Translations under genes and position numbers: made by a program
In this document: positions 1-7,377 of the stretch, piece by piece
Layout: every line of letters begins with the position of its first letter
Numbering within the stretch: the first letter of the stretch is position 1
Source: Balneola sp.
Lineage (GTDB): Bacteria; Bacteroidota; Rhodothermia; Balneolales; Balneolaceae
Assembly (NCBI GenBank): GCA_003712055.1
Contig: RHLJ01000002.1
Location: forward strand, 1 to 64,000
DNA length: 64,000 nucleotides
Reading direction: 5' to 3'
The notes under the pieces: generated by a model
The model's database searches: none
Told to the model about the DNA's origin: nothing
What the model saw: only the letters and a program-made list of their open reading frames with translations

Positions 1-115
1 AAATTTAAACTGGTACAACGAGCTTTCGCCGTGATAAACCGTCAAAGCCCATATGTAGTAAGCCATCAATTTGCCGCTTAATACCGTCCTATATTTTACT
101 TGATTTTGTCATAGA

Positions 116-340
116 ATGCGCAAGCATGTAATTAAAAACTGGTTCCAGCGTCTCGCTGGGCTCTTTTTGATCTGTATCGCACCTATAGTTTCTTGGTTTT
201 TTTTGCGAACAGAAAAAAATATCACGGCAATTGACCATATTGCGATCTTATCTCCTTTCATAATTTTAATTATAATTCCAGCTATAGTGGTGCATTTGAA
301 TCAGAGAAGAGAAGTTCAATTTGGTCAGGTAAACCAATAG
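116..340 (+). CDS. Small two-helix membrane protein, function unknown
   Basis: A 74-residue protein with a basic start (MRKHVIKNW) and two hydrophobic stretches at about residues 13-30 and 42-60, joined by a short charged loop and ending in a polar tail. This fits a small inner-membrane protein with two transmembrane helices. I do not recognise the family. The gene lies 43 bases before the next plus-strand gene, and no clear Shine-Dalgarno site precedes the ATG. It could be a chance open frame, but the hydrophobic pattern argues for a real gene. Confidence 0.45.
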   Translation: MRKHVIKNWFQRLAGLFLICIAPIVSWFFLRTEKNITAIDHIAILSPFIILIIIPAIVVHLNQRREVQFGQVNQ

Positions 341-383
341 GTTTCTCAGCAGAGTTACGGAACAAGATTAATAAAGCAAAAAG

Positions 384-1046
384 ATGAAGATTTATTTTAC
401 AATATTGAAAGTTGTGTTCTTCTTGTTTCTATTTTTAGAAGCTTGTTTCGGGCAGGAAAAAAAAGAAAGCGCATCAATTTATTTGGAGTACCCAAAAGAG
501 ATACTTGATTTTGCAACCGAAATTGATGTAAAACCTATAAGCAATGAACTATTCCAAAATCCAAGTATATATGGTGGGCAGGGCACCCCTTATTTATTCG
601 ATATTATAACAAGATCTTATAATACAACAACGGACTATTTTGATAACACTCCGAGACCAGCGAGTTTCCTTTTTTGGGGAATAAAAGAAGAACAGAAATA
701 TCTAATATTTGTAGTCGACTCAAAAAAAGATCCTTACGATGTAGAATATGAAATAAGGAGTATGATAAGCATTACTGATTATCTTGGTATAGACTTTGAA
801 TCTCTAGGAATAGATCCTGATTATAGTGGAAGTTTTGGAATGATTGCTTACGATGGGATTTTTGGGTTTAATAAAGATTTATCCGAGTTTAGGTATTTGA
901 CTGACAGAACCAGAAAAGGTCCAGAAGGCATCTTCCCTACTATTTTAAATGGTTCAGTACCAGTTATTATTTATGGAGAAGCGGCCATAACAGTACTTTA
1001 CTATTATAAGAATGAGTGGTTAATATATGAGGAAATAGATATTTAG
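384..1046 (+). CDS. Exported protein of unknown function
   Basis: A 220-residue protein beginning with an export signal: basic MKIYFTILK, a hydrophobic core, then EACFGQ. The Cys at residue 21 sits in a poor lipobox because Glu is at -2, so Sec signal peptidase cleavage near the Gln and lipoprotein processing are both possible. The mature part is rich in Tyr, Asp and Phe and looks folded, but I recognise no domain. It follows the small membrane protein in the same direction. Its G+C content is lower than that of the arginine genes nearby. Confidence 0.6.
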   Translation: MKIYFTILKVVFFLFLFLEACFGQEKKESASIYLEYPKEILDFATEIDVKPISNELFQNPSIYGGQGTPYLFDIITRSYNTTTDYFDNTPRPASFLFWGIKEEQKYLIFVVDSKKDPYDVEYEIRSMISITDYLGIDFESLGIDPDYSGSFGMIAYDGIFGFNKDLSEFRYLTDRTRKGPEGIFPTILNGSVPVIIYGEAAITVLYYYKNEWLIYEEIDI

Positions 1047-1135
1047 ATTGCCGATCCTCTCCTAACTAGCCAAGCTACCTTTACTGAATTTATGCTGGAG
1101 GTGGATATTAAAATGAAAGTTATAACACTTCATCT

Positions 1136-1161
1136 CATTCCGAAGATCCACCTTCGGAATG
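1136..1161. repeat. Intergenic hairpin with perfect 10-base arms
   Basis: CATTCCGAAG (1136-1145) and CTTCGGAATG (1152-1161) are exact reverse complements around a 6-base loop. The following bases (GCGGGGTGAG) resemble wording found in other intergenic spacers of this window, so this is probably a dispersed intergenic repeat rather than a gene-specific site. Confidence 0.6.
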
Positions 1162-1201
1162 CGGGGTGAGAAGCTCCAGCTTCAAAAGACAAGTAAGTAC
1201 A

Positions 1202-1227
1202 TATTCCCAAGTAGGGATTTGGGAATA
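1202..1227. terminator. Possible terminator hairpin between convergent genes
   Basis: TATTCCCAA (1202-1210) pairs perfectly with TTGGGAATA (1219-1227) around an 8-base loop. It lies 47 bases beyond the stop of the minus-strand secreted protein and 155 bases beyond the stop of the plus-strand one. There is no clean T-tract, so termination is an inference from position. Confidence 0.35.
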
Positions 1228-1273
1228 CGTTTAAGTTGGGATGGATCAGATAGAAAGAAGTATGTGTTCTAAG

Positions 1274-2842
1274 CTACTTCACCAATACCATTCTTCTTAC
1301 ATCAGCAAATTCACCAGCAGATATACGATATAGATACACCCCGCTTGGTAGCGCAGAAGCATCAAATGAGACGGAATGACTCCCACGAGTTTTAAACCCA
1401 TTTTCGAGGACAGTTACCGATTGTCCCAGCAAGGTAAATACCTCAAGTTTTACTTCGGTTGCTTTAGGAAGTACATAGCCAATAGTAGTAGTAGGATTAA
1501 ATGGGTTAGGATAGTTTTGCATTAACTCAAAAGTCGCTGGTATATCAGCAGCCTCTTCACTCGAAGTGAGCAGTACCTCTACCGATTCTGAGATCAGGAC
1601 TCCAATCAATTCCATAGCTTCATCCACAAGCACCATTCGAACGGAATCAACGCCTTCAAGTGGACTAAAAGGTTCATCATAAACAAAAGTTTCCAGCGGA
1701 CTAACCTCTATAGGATTCGTGCTTGTAATAACCCCACCGGAGCTATCAAGGTATTCAAGTTGAGCGTAGGCTTCATGAAACACTCCAAATGCACCTGTCA
1801 ATCGTCCAATAGAAGGAGAATATTCAAAGCGGGTTGCGGCTCCTGCATTCGTAACCGACAAAACAGGTCCACCTTCGATTTTAGCGGCCCACCAGTCTTC
1901 GGTAAAGGTATAGTTGCCTCCATTGGCAGAAAGAGATACAATGGGGCTTAGTACTTCCACTTCCAGGTAATAAGGATTGTTATTAATCCACACCTCTACC
2001 CGCGCACCATCGTCCGGATATTCTGCTTCTTCATCAATCTGAAAAGTTTTCGCATATACATAATTCTCTCGTTCATCTACATAAGCAATCCAACCTATAT
2101 GTGAGTCAGCAAAAATTTTCTTGGCCTCGGGCTTAAACTGAACTCCGTAAATGCCATCAGCTACTTCTCCAACCCAGGCTGAGGAATTGGCACTGATTTT
2201 AACTCCGTCATCTCCAAACAGACTATTGGGATTGATTGGGAAATACACCCAGAAATTTTCAAAATCAGTTTCTCCGGGATGATTAGTTATGTTTTGAGTT
2301 ACATCCCACACGCTCCATTCTTGTGAGGAACTTCCTTCGTTTATGATTATTTGCTCAACCTTAACACGGCTAGTATTTCTATACATAGTTGTCCGGCGCT
2401 GGAAGCGTAAATCGGCTGCCCGCCATTGTTCTACAGGACTTGTTACTGTGATACTTATAGAATCTGAAGTAGCAGAAGTATCTGCTTCATAAACTCCAAA
2501 ATCCAAGGTAGGAGGGGGAGGCCAGTTCCATCGGCTTTGAGGGGCTGGCCAGTTCTTGAAGCCGCCGAAATTAGGCCACTCAGAATTGGATTCCGGAGTG
2601 TAAGTATTGCCCAGCTCATCCGGATTTACAAAGATAGAAGAGTGGTTGCCAAGGTCATATTCCATAATTCGAGCACCAATAGCTGGAACGGTAGAAATAG
2701 AGATTAGACCATTATCCATTACCCATGCCTCCCACCCCCAATTATTATGGTTTTCCACCAGGTTGATATGTAGGCTATCCTGAGCTATGATAGGCATAGC
2801 AAGGAGAACCGCTAAAAGTAGAGTGAGAAGATGTTTGAGCAT
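1274..2842 (-). CDS. Secreted protein with T9SS type A sorting domain
   Basis: A 522-residue protein with a cleavable signal peptide (MLKHLLTLLLAVLLAMPIIAQ). A beta-rich, Trp-rich body of about residues 25-330 resembles the galactose-mutarotase-like beta-sandwich proteins (DUF4380 type), including a WNWPPPP stretch. The last 80 residues begin with the hallmark YPNPFNPTTTI and end in GVYLYRISAG...MVLVK, the type A sorting domain that sends proteins through the type IX system to the surface or medium. The mutarotase-like assignment is an inference from composition and a few motifs; the sorting domain is clear. It is monocistronic. Confidence 0.85.
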   Translation of the reverse strand: MLKHLLTLLLAVLLAMPIIAQDSLHINLVENHNNWGWEAWVMDNGLISISTVPAIGARIMEYDLGNHSSIFVNPDELGNTYTPESNSEWPNFGGFKNWPAPQSRWNWPPPPTLDFGVYEADTSATSDSISITVTSPVEQWRAADLRFQRRTTMYRNTSRVKVEQIIINEGSSSQEWSVWDVTQNITNHPGETDFENFWVYFPINPNSLFGDDGVKISANSSAWVGEVADGIYGVQFKPEAKKIFADSHIGWIAYVDERENYVYAKTFQIDEEAEYPDDGARVEVWINNNPYYLEVEVLSPIVSLSANGGNYTFTEDWWAAKIEGGPVLSVTNAGAATRFEYSPSIGRLTGAFGVFHEAYAQLEYLDSSGGVITSTNPIEVSPLETFVYDEPFSPLEGVDSVRMVLVDEAMELIGVLISESVEVLLTSSEEAADIPATFELMQNYPNPFNPTTTIGYVLPKATEVKLEVFTLLGQSVTVLENGFKTRGSHSVSFDASALPSGVYLYRISAGEFADVRRMVLVK

Positions 2843-2872
2843 GGAGAAGACTATAATGATTTATTTTTTCTT

Positions 2873-2983
2873 TGTCATTTCTAGTCACTCAGATCCCGAC
2901 TGGAGTCGGGAGAAGAGTCCTCATGATTAAACAATGGCTAGTTTCAGTTTGTGTGTATCCATCGCTTTGCTCTGGATGACAAC
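2873..2983. repeat. Dispersed intergenic repeat ending in GTCAT/ATGAC
   Basis: The element opens with TTGTCATTTC and closes with CTCTGGATGACAA, giving inverted ends. Inside is a perfect hairpin, TCCCGACT-GG-AGTCGGGA at 2894-2911. The closing phrase (TCGCTTTGCTCTGGATGACA) is a variant of ones at 11321-11347 and 39460-39485. It fills much of the 395-base spacer before the arginine operon, which otherwise holds a long-range inverted repeat and no gene that I can support. Confidence 0.6.
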
Positions 2984-3093
2984 TTTTCTTTTTCAAAATG
3001 GGCAATAAACCCACTCTAAAAACTTTTATACAGGGTTATTGGATTTAAAAAATCAATTCCGTTTCTTTGACGCATGCAATTCACTCTTGCACA

Positions 3094-3197
3094 TAACATT
3101 GTTCGAATCCCGACTCCTCGGTTTCCGCGGCGGCGGTAATAGTTTACATAAGTCATATCCAGATATGGCGCCCATCCATCTCGAACGAACAATGTTA
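3094..3197. repeat. Inverted repeat upstream of the arginine operon
   Basis: TAACATTGTTCG (3094-3105) is the exact reverse complement of CGAACAATGTTA (3186-3197), 80 bases apart and 40 bases before the first codon of the operon. It could be the footprint of a dimeric regulator bound at two half-sites, the base of a structured leader RNA, or the ends of an old insertion. Confidence 0.5.
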
Positions 3198-3237
3198 ACT
3201 GCTGTGTATCATACAGCCCATTCACTCATTCACAATC

Positions 3238-3891
3238 ATGTCCTTTATAAATATTCAATACGCAAATTCATCTCATTTTGGCTACGCCCAAGCCATTTGT
3301 GATCTGATTGAGGTAGCTGCTAAACAACGGGGAACAGGAATAGCGAAAAGGGAACCGGAGTACATCAAAACAAAGATGGAAAACGGGAATGCTGTTATTG
3401 CCCTGGATGGGGAAAATCTCGCAGGGTTTTGCTATATCGAAATTTGGGAAAACAAAAAATACGTGGCCAATTCAGGACTAATTGTACACTGGGATTATCG
3501 TGGGCAAGGGCTAGCAAAAAAGATAAAGGCTAAAGCCTTCGAGTTATCAAGGAAGAAATATCCTAATTCTAAATTATTTGGCATAACTACCAGCCTTCCT
3601 GTGATGAAGATCAATTCCGATTTGGGTTATCGCCCTGTTACCTTTTCAGAGTTAACTCAAGATGAGACCTTTTGGAAGGGATGCCAAAGCTGCCCGAATT
3701 ATGATATCCTCACCCGCAATGAGAGGAAGAATTGCCTGTGTACCGGGATGCTTTTTGATCCGTCTCAACCCAACAAAAATCCAAAGCCAGTAAGAGAACA
3801 AAACATCAAGAAGTTCTATCGCTGGGTTAAACTTAAGAAACAGGCTTTTGGAAAAGCCTTCTCTAATGCAAAAACATTATTACTACCATGA
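3238..3891 (+). CDS. GNAT acyltransferase heading the arginine operon (ArgA-like role)
   Basis: A 217-residue GNAT-fold protein. The acyl-CoA pyrophosphate loop is visible as YRGQGLAKK at about residues 83-91. The arginine cluster that follows has no ornithine acetyltransferase (argJ) and no classical argA, so this protein is the natural candidate for N-acylating glutamate in the first committed step. That role is inferred from position. The C-terminal third carries four cysteines as C-x2-C-x13-C-x-C, which would suit a metal site or redox switch. Its stop overlaps the argG start by 4 bases, so the two are translationally coupled. No Shine-Dalgarno site precedes the ATG. Confidence 0.8.
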   Translation: MSFINIQYANSSHFGYAQAICDLIEVAAKQRGTGIAKREPEYIKTKMENGNAVIALDGENLAGFCYIEIWENKKYVANSGLIVHWDYRGQGLAKKIKAKAFELSRKKYPNSKLFGITTSLPVMKINSDLGYRPVTFSELTQDETFWKGCQSCPNYDILTRNERKNCLCTGMLFDPSQPNKNPKPVREQNIKKFYRWVKLKKQAFGKAFSNAKTLLLP

Positions 3892-5075
3892 AGAAAGTTG
3901 TACTCGCCTTTAGTGGCGGACTCGATACCAGTTATTGTGCCATCCACCTTGCAAAAGACTTAGGCTACGAGGTATATACCGCAGCTGTAAATACCGGGGG
4001 ATTTGATGCAGAAGAGCAGAAAGAATTGGCAAAAAAAGCCAACGATCTTGGGATCAAAAACCACATCTGTATTGATGTAGAAGAGGAATTCTACCAAAAG
4101 GGAATTAAGTATCTAATAGCAGGAAATGTGCTTAAGAATCATACTTATCCTCTATCTGTAAGTGCTGAGCGAGTATTTCAGGCAATTGCTATTGCTGAAT
4201 ATGCCAAAGAGATTGGAGCAGAAGCTATTGCACATGGAAGCACCGGCGCCGGAAATGATCAGGTTCGTTTTGACCTGGTATTCAATGTGCTTGCACCTGA
4301 AATGGAGATTATTACTCCTATACGTGATCAAAAACTGAGTCGCGAAGAAGAAGTAGCTTACCTGGAAAAGCATGGTATCAGCAAGGAATGGACGAAAGCC
4401 AAGTACTCCATAAACCAGGGACTTTGGGGGACTTCAGTTGGAGGGGCTGAAACCCTTACCTCTCACAAATATTTACCAGAAGACGCATGGCCAACTTCTA
4501 TAGTTAATGGTCAAGAGTTAATAGTTGAGATTGGTTTCCATAAAGGAGAACCAATAACCATTAACGGAGAATCATTAACTCCTGTTGAGGTTATAAAGAA
4601 ACTAAATAACCTGGCTGCTCCCTATGGTATTGGTCGAGATATCCATGTGGGTGATACCATAATTGGTATTAAAGGAAGAGTAGGCTTTGAAGCGGCAGCT
4701 CCATTGATTCTCATTAAAGCACATCAGTTGTTGGAAAAGCATGTGCTGGGCAAATGGCAGCTTTACTGGAAAGATCAGTTAGGAGAATGGTATGGAATGC
4801 TAATGCACGAAGGCCAATTTCTGGACCCGGTCATGAGAGATATCGAAGCTTTTTTGGATCATACACAGAACAAAGTAACCGGTAAGGTATTTGTAAAACT
4901 GGAAGCCAAAAAGTTTGAGCTTCAGGGAATTGAATCAAATTTTGATTTAATGGCTTCTGAGTTTGGTCAATATGGAGAAATGAACCAGGGTTGGAGTGGA
5001 GAAGACGTAAAGGGCTTCACTAAAATCCTGAGTAATGCCACCCTCATACAACAAGGAGTGCAGGATAATGATTAA
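3888..5075 (+). CDS. argG: Argininosuccinate synthase
   Basis: Joins citrulline and aspartate using ATP to give argininosuccinate, the next-to-last step of arginine synthesis, in the cytoplasm. The 395-residue length is normal. The N-terminal ATP-pyrophosphatase loop AFSGGLDTS lies at residues 7-15, and the conserved AHGSTGAGNDQVRF stretch is at about residues 115-128. The start overlaps the preceding acyltransferase stop (ATGA), and the end overlaps argC by 8 bases. Placing argG early in the operon, far from argH, is common in Bacteroidota. Confidence 0.97.
   Translation: MKKVVLAFSGGLDTSYCAIHLAKDLGYEVYTAAVNTGGFDAEEQKELAKKANDLGIKNHICIDVEEEFYQKGIKYLIAGNVLKNHTYPLSVSAERVFQAIAIAEYAKEIGAEAIAHGSTGAGNDQVRFDLVFNVLAPEMEIITPIRDQKLSREEEVAYLEKHGISKEWTKAKYSINQGLWGTSVGGAETLTSHKYLPEDAWPTSIVNGQELIVEIGFHKGEPITINGESLTPVEVIKKLNNLAAPYGIGRDIHVGDTIIGIKGRVGFEAAAPLILIKAHQLLEKHVLGKWQLYWKDQLGEWYGMLMHEGQFLDPVMRDIEAFLDHTQNKVTGKVFVKLEAKKFELQGIESNFDLMASEFGQYGEMNQGWSGEDVKGFTKILSNATLIQQGVQDND
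5053..5058 (+). promoter_or_regulatory. Ribosome-binding site fixing the argC start
   Basis: AAGGAG ends 9 bases before the ATG at 5068, inside the last codons of argG. It supports starting argC at 5068 rather than at an in-frame upstream codon at 5035, which would add residues with no counterpart in ArgC proteins. Confidence 0.7.
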
Positions 5076-6030
5076 AGTAGGAATCATAGGAGGAGCCGGA
5101 TATACTGCAGGAGAATTATTGAGATTGCTGGTTCATCATCCAGAAGTAGAATTGGTTTCGGTTGTGAGTGGGAGTCATGCCGGAGAAGCTGTTTCCAAAG
5201 CTCATCCGGATTTAGAAGGTGAAATTGAACTCATTTTTTCAGATACGCTCGATCAAAATGTGGAGGTTGTTTTCCTGTGTTCAGGACATGGGAAATCAAA
5301 AGGGATTGTGGAAGAAGGAATCATTCCCTCTTTAGCTAAAATTATTGATCTAAGTTCGGATTTCAGATTAAAAGGAGATCACAACTTTATATATGGATTA
5401 CCTGAACTCAACCATGAAGAGATAAAATCAGCTAGATATGTAGCAAATCCGGGCTGTTTTGCTACATGCATTCAATTGTCTGTTCTGCCTCTCGCATCGG
5501 CCGGGCTTATTCAAGATTCAGTGCATATTTCAGCGATCACGGGAAGCACCGGCGCTGGTCAAAATCCAACTTCAACCACGCATTTTAGCTGGAGAAGTAA
5601 TAATGCTTCGGTATATAAGGCATTCACACACCAACACTTGGGAGAAATCAAACAGAGTTTAGAACAACTTCAGCAGGATTTTGATCAGAAAGTTCTTTTT
5701 ATTCCGATGCGCGGAGCTTTTACGCGTGGGATTTTGGCTGTTTGTTATACGGTAACTGATGCTTCTGAGCAAGAATTAAAAGCACTCTATCAGGATTTTT
5801 ATGGTATCCATCCATTTGTGCAGGTTTCTGATTCAGAACCTGACGTGAAAAGAGTAGTGAATACCAATAAAGCCATGGTTCATGTGAGAAAGGAAGGAAA
5901 CCAGGCTTTTATAATTGGAGTAATTGACAATCTATTAAAAGGAGCTTCAGGTCAGGCGGTTCAGAATATGAACCTCATGTTCGGTTTGGATGAAACCACC
6001 GGACTAAAACTTAAATCATCGGCTTTTTAA
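5068..6030 (+). CDS. argC: N-acetyl-gamma-glutamyl-phosphate reductase
   Basis: NADPH-dependent reduction of acylglutamyl phosphate to the semialdehyde, third step of the acylated arginine branch. The 320-residue protein starts MIKVGIIGGAGYTAGELLRLL, the Rossmann loop typical of ArgC. The catalytic Cys lies in NPGCFAT at about residue 130, and the HQHLGEI stretch is also typical. Start chosen by the Shine-Dalgarno site and family alignment. It is coupled to argG by an 8-base overlap and followed by proC after 2 bases. Confidence 0.95.
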   Translation: MIKVGIIGGAGYTAGELLRLLVHHPEVELVSVVSGSHAGEAVSKAHPDLEGEIELIFSDTLDQNVEVVFLCSGHGKSKGIVEEGIIPSLAKIIDLSSDFRLKGDHNFIYGLPELNHEEIKSARYVANPGCFATCIQLSVLPLASAGLIQDSVHISAITGSTGAGQNPTSTTHFSWRSNNASVYKAFTHQHLGEIKQSLEQLQQDFDQKVLFIPMRGAFTRGILAVCYTVTDASEQELKALYQDFYGIHPFVQVSDSEPDVKRVVNTNKAMVHVRKEGNQAFIIGVIDNLLKGASGQAVQNMNLMFGLDETTGLKLKSSAF

Positions 6031-6032
6031 CT

Positions 6033-6836
6033 ATGTGTACCAATAATCATATTGCCATTTTGGGAGCGGGCAACTTAGGTGTTGCGGTGGCCAGAGGGCT
6101 CGCCAAAGAGCATGGTGAAGGCTGCATTATCCTTACCCGCCGACATACCTCAAAGCTTAACGAGTTAAAAGAGCAAGGTTTTGAGGTTACTTCAGATAAT
6201 ATACAGGCTGTAAAAAGTTCGAAGTATCTCATCCTATGCGTCCAGCCCAAACAGTTGGAGGGATTATTAAAGGAAATTGAGAGTGCTTTGGATCCGGCTC
6301 ATCATGTGTTGGTATCAACGATTACCGGAGTTTCGCTTGAGCTTATCCAATCCTATGTTGAAAATGAATTCCCTATCATCAGAACGATGCCTAATACCGC
6401 AGCAGCCATTGCGGAGTCGATGACATGTATTTGTGCGAATGAACCTGGTGATGAACACCTTGAGGTTATTGAATCCATGTTTAAGTCATTAGGTGAAACG
6501 CTTATTATTGAAGAACGATTGATGAAAGCTGCTACGGTATTGGCAGCCAGTGGAATTGCTTTCTTTTTGAGATATATCCGAGCTGCAACTCAGGGAGGAA
6601 TAGAATTGGGTTTTGAAGCTGAAGAGGCTCAAAAACTGGCAATGCAAACAGCACGAGGAGCAGCTTCATTACTAGTAGAGGGAAGCGCTCACCCTGAGAG
6701 AGAAATCGATAAAGTTACAACTCCACAAGGGTGCACCATTGCGGGGTTAAATGAAATGGAACACCAGGGACTAAGCTCAGCCCTTATTAAAGGTATCGTG
6801 GCTTCTTTCGAAAAAATAAATAGAATTACAGAATGA
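6033..6836 (+). CDS. proC: Pyrroline-5-carboxylate reductase
   Basis: Reduces pyrroline-5-carboxylate to proline with NAD(P)H. The 267-residue protein has the N-terminal dinucleotide loop AILGAGNLGVAVARGL and the ProC C-terminal helical region with VTTPQGCTIAGLNEME, a variant of the PROSITE P5CR signature. It sits 2 bases after argC. A proline gene in an arginine operon fits shared glutamate-derived semialdehyde chemistry; an alternative would be a reductase acting on an arginine intermediate, but the family match is plain. Its operon neighbour downstream is interrupted by the DUF559 unit. Confidence 0.93.
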   Translation: MCTNNHIAILGAGNLGVAVARGLAKEHGEGCIILTRRHTSKLNELKEQGFEVTSDNIQAVKSSKYLILCVQPKQLEGLLKEIESALDPAHHVLVSTITGVSLELIQSYVENEFPIIRTMPNTAAAIAESMTCICANEPGDEHLEVIESMFKSLGETLIIEERLMKAATVLAASGIAFFLRYIRAATQGGIELGFEAEEAQKLAMQTARGAASLLVEGSAHPEREIDKVTTPQGCTIAGLNEMEHQGLSSALIKGIVASFEKINRITE

Positions 6837-6894
6837 AATATCAGCAACTCAAAATTTTGATACATACACAGTTATACATATTTGAGCAAGATAA

Positions 6895-6928
6895 ATTCCT
6901 CTCCTGGGAGGGGATTAAGGGGTGGGTC
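6895..6928 (+). repeat. Left inverted repeat of the DUF559 unit
   Basis: A 34-base element with its own short hairpin (CCTCTCC-TG-GGAGGGG) followed by ATTAAGGGGTGGGTC. A matching copy lies inverted at 7298-7331 on the other side of the DUF559 gene, and a solo copy in the same orientation lies at 11284-11316. The G-rich right half sits just before the DUF559 ATG and can act as its ribosome-binding site. Confidence 0.8.
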
Positions 6929-6933
6929 AAAAA

Positions 6934-7368
6934 ATGACCAGGAAACCAGACATAATTCCATATAAAAAAGGGTTGGTCAAAAAGGCGCGACATCTAAGAA
7001 AGAACTCGACTCCCGGAGAAATAGAATTGTGGGTGGGCTTAAAAGGAAAACAAATTCTTGGGTTTGATTTTGACAGGCAAAAACCTATTCACACCTACAT
7101 TGTTGATTTTTTTTGTAAGGAATTAAGACTTGCAATCGAAATTGATGGAGACAGTCATAGCTTTAAAATTGAGTATGATAACAAACGCGAACAAGTCTTA
7201 AATGACCTTGGAGTCAATATTCTGAGATTTTCAGAAACAGATGCTAAGAATAGTACAGATCATTGTTTGCTTGAGATCCAAAATTGGATTAAAAGAAACC
7301 CACCCCTGTCCCCTCCCATGGAGGGGAACTCTTATACTATAAAAGGGACAACGAAAAGATTCTATTGA
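6934..7368 (+). CDS. DUF559 (Vsr-like) endonuclease-fold protein
   Basis: A 144-residue protein of the DUF559 family, related to Vsr and other PD-(D/E)XK nucleases. The core shows IVDFF (Asp58), then AIEIDGDSH with Glu69 and Asp71 as the second acidic pair, and a late NILRFSETD strand. I start it at the ATG at 6934, which gives the usual family opening MTRKPDIIPY; a GTG at 6922 lies inside the repeat. AAGGGG at 6917-6922 supplies a possible ribosome-binding site. The reading frame runs through the right-hand inverted repeat, so the C-terminal residues NPPLSPPMEGN are repeat-encoded. It sits between proC and argD, 9 bases before argD, with no known role in arginine synthesis. Confidence 0.85.
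   Translation: MTRKPDIIPYKKGLVKKARHLRKNSTPGEIELWVGLKGKQILGFDFDRQKPIHTYIVDFFCKELRLAIEIDGDSHSFKIEYDNKREQVLNDLGVNILRFSETDAKNSTDHCLLEIQNWIKRNPPLSPPMEGNSYTIKGTTKRFY
7298..7331 (-). repeat. Right inverted repeat of the DUF559 unit
   Basis: Read on the minus strand, this matches the left copy nearly base for base (the core CCATGGGAGGGGA, then CAGGGGTGGGT), with a 2-base deletion and a 1-base insertion. It lies inside the 3' end of the DUF559 gene and contributes about 11 codons. Confidence 0.8.
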
Positions 7369-7377
7369 AATAAACGA

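Noticed and set aside
1-81. Open frame from base 1 to a TAA at 79-81 (26 codons), possibly the end of an upstream gene
   Set aside because: Too short to judge without the upstream sequence and shows no motif.
3101-3121. GTTCGAATCCCGACTCCTCGG resembles a tRNA T-arm and acceptor end
   Set aside because: No stem pairs with it and no cloverleaf can be drawn; likely chance or a fossil fragment.
3242-3262. ATTCA-rich stretch resembling half of an ARG box near the first arginine gene
   Set aside because: Only one half-site matches, and it lies inside the coding region.
3016-3302. Open frames on both strands in the spacer before the arginine operon
   Set aside because: Their translations are rich in His, Tyr and Arg without any fold-like pattern, and the plus-strand one overlaps the acyltransferase in another frame.
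6837-7377. DUF559 unit considered as a classical insertion sequence
   Set aside because: No transposase motif and no target-site duplication could be identified; described as a repeat-nuclease unit instead.
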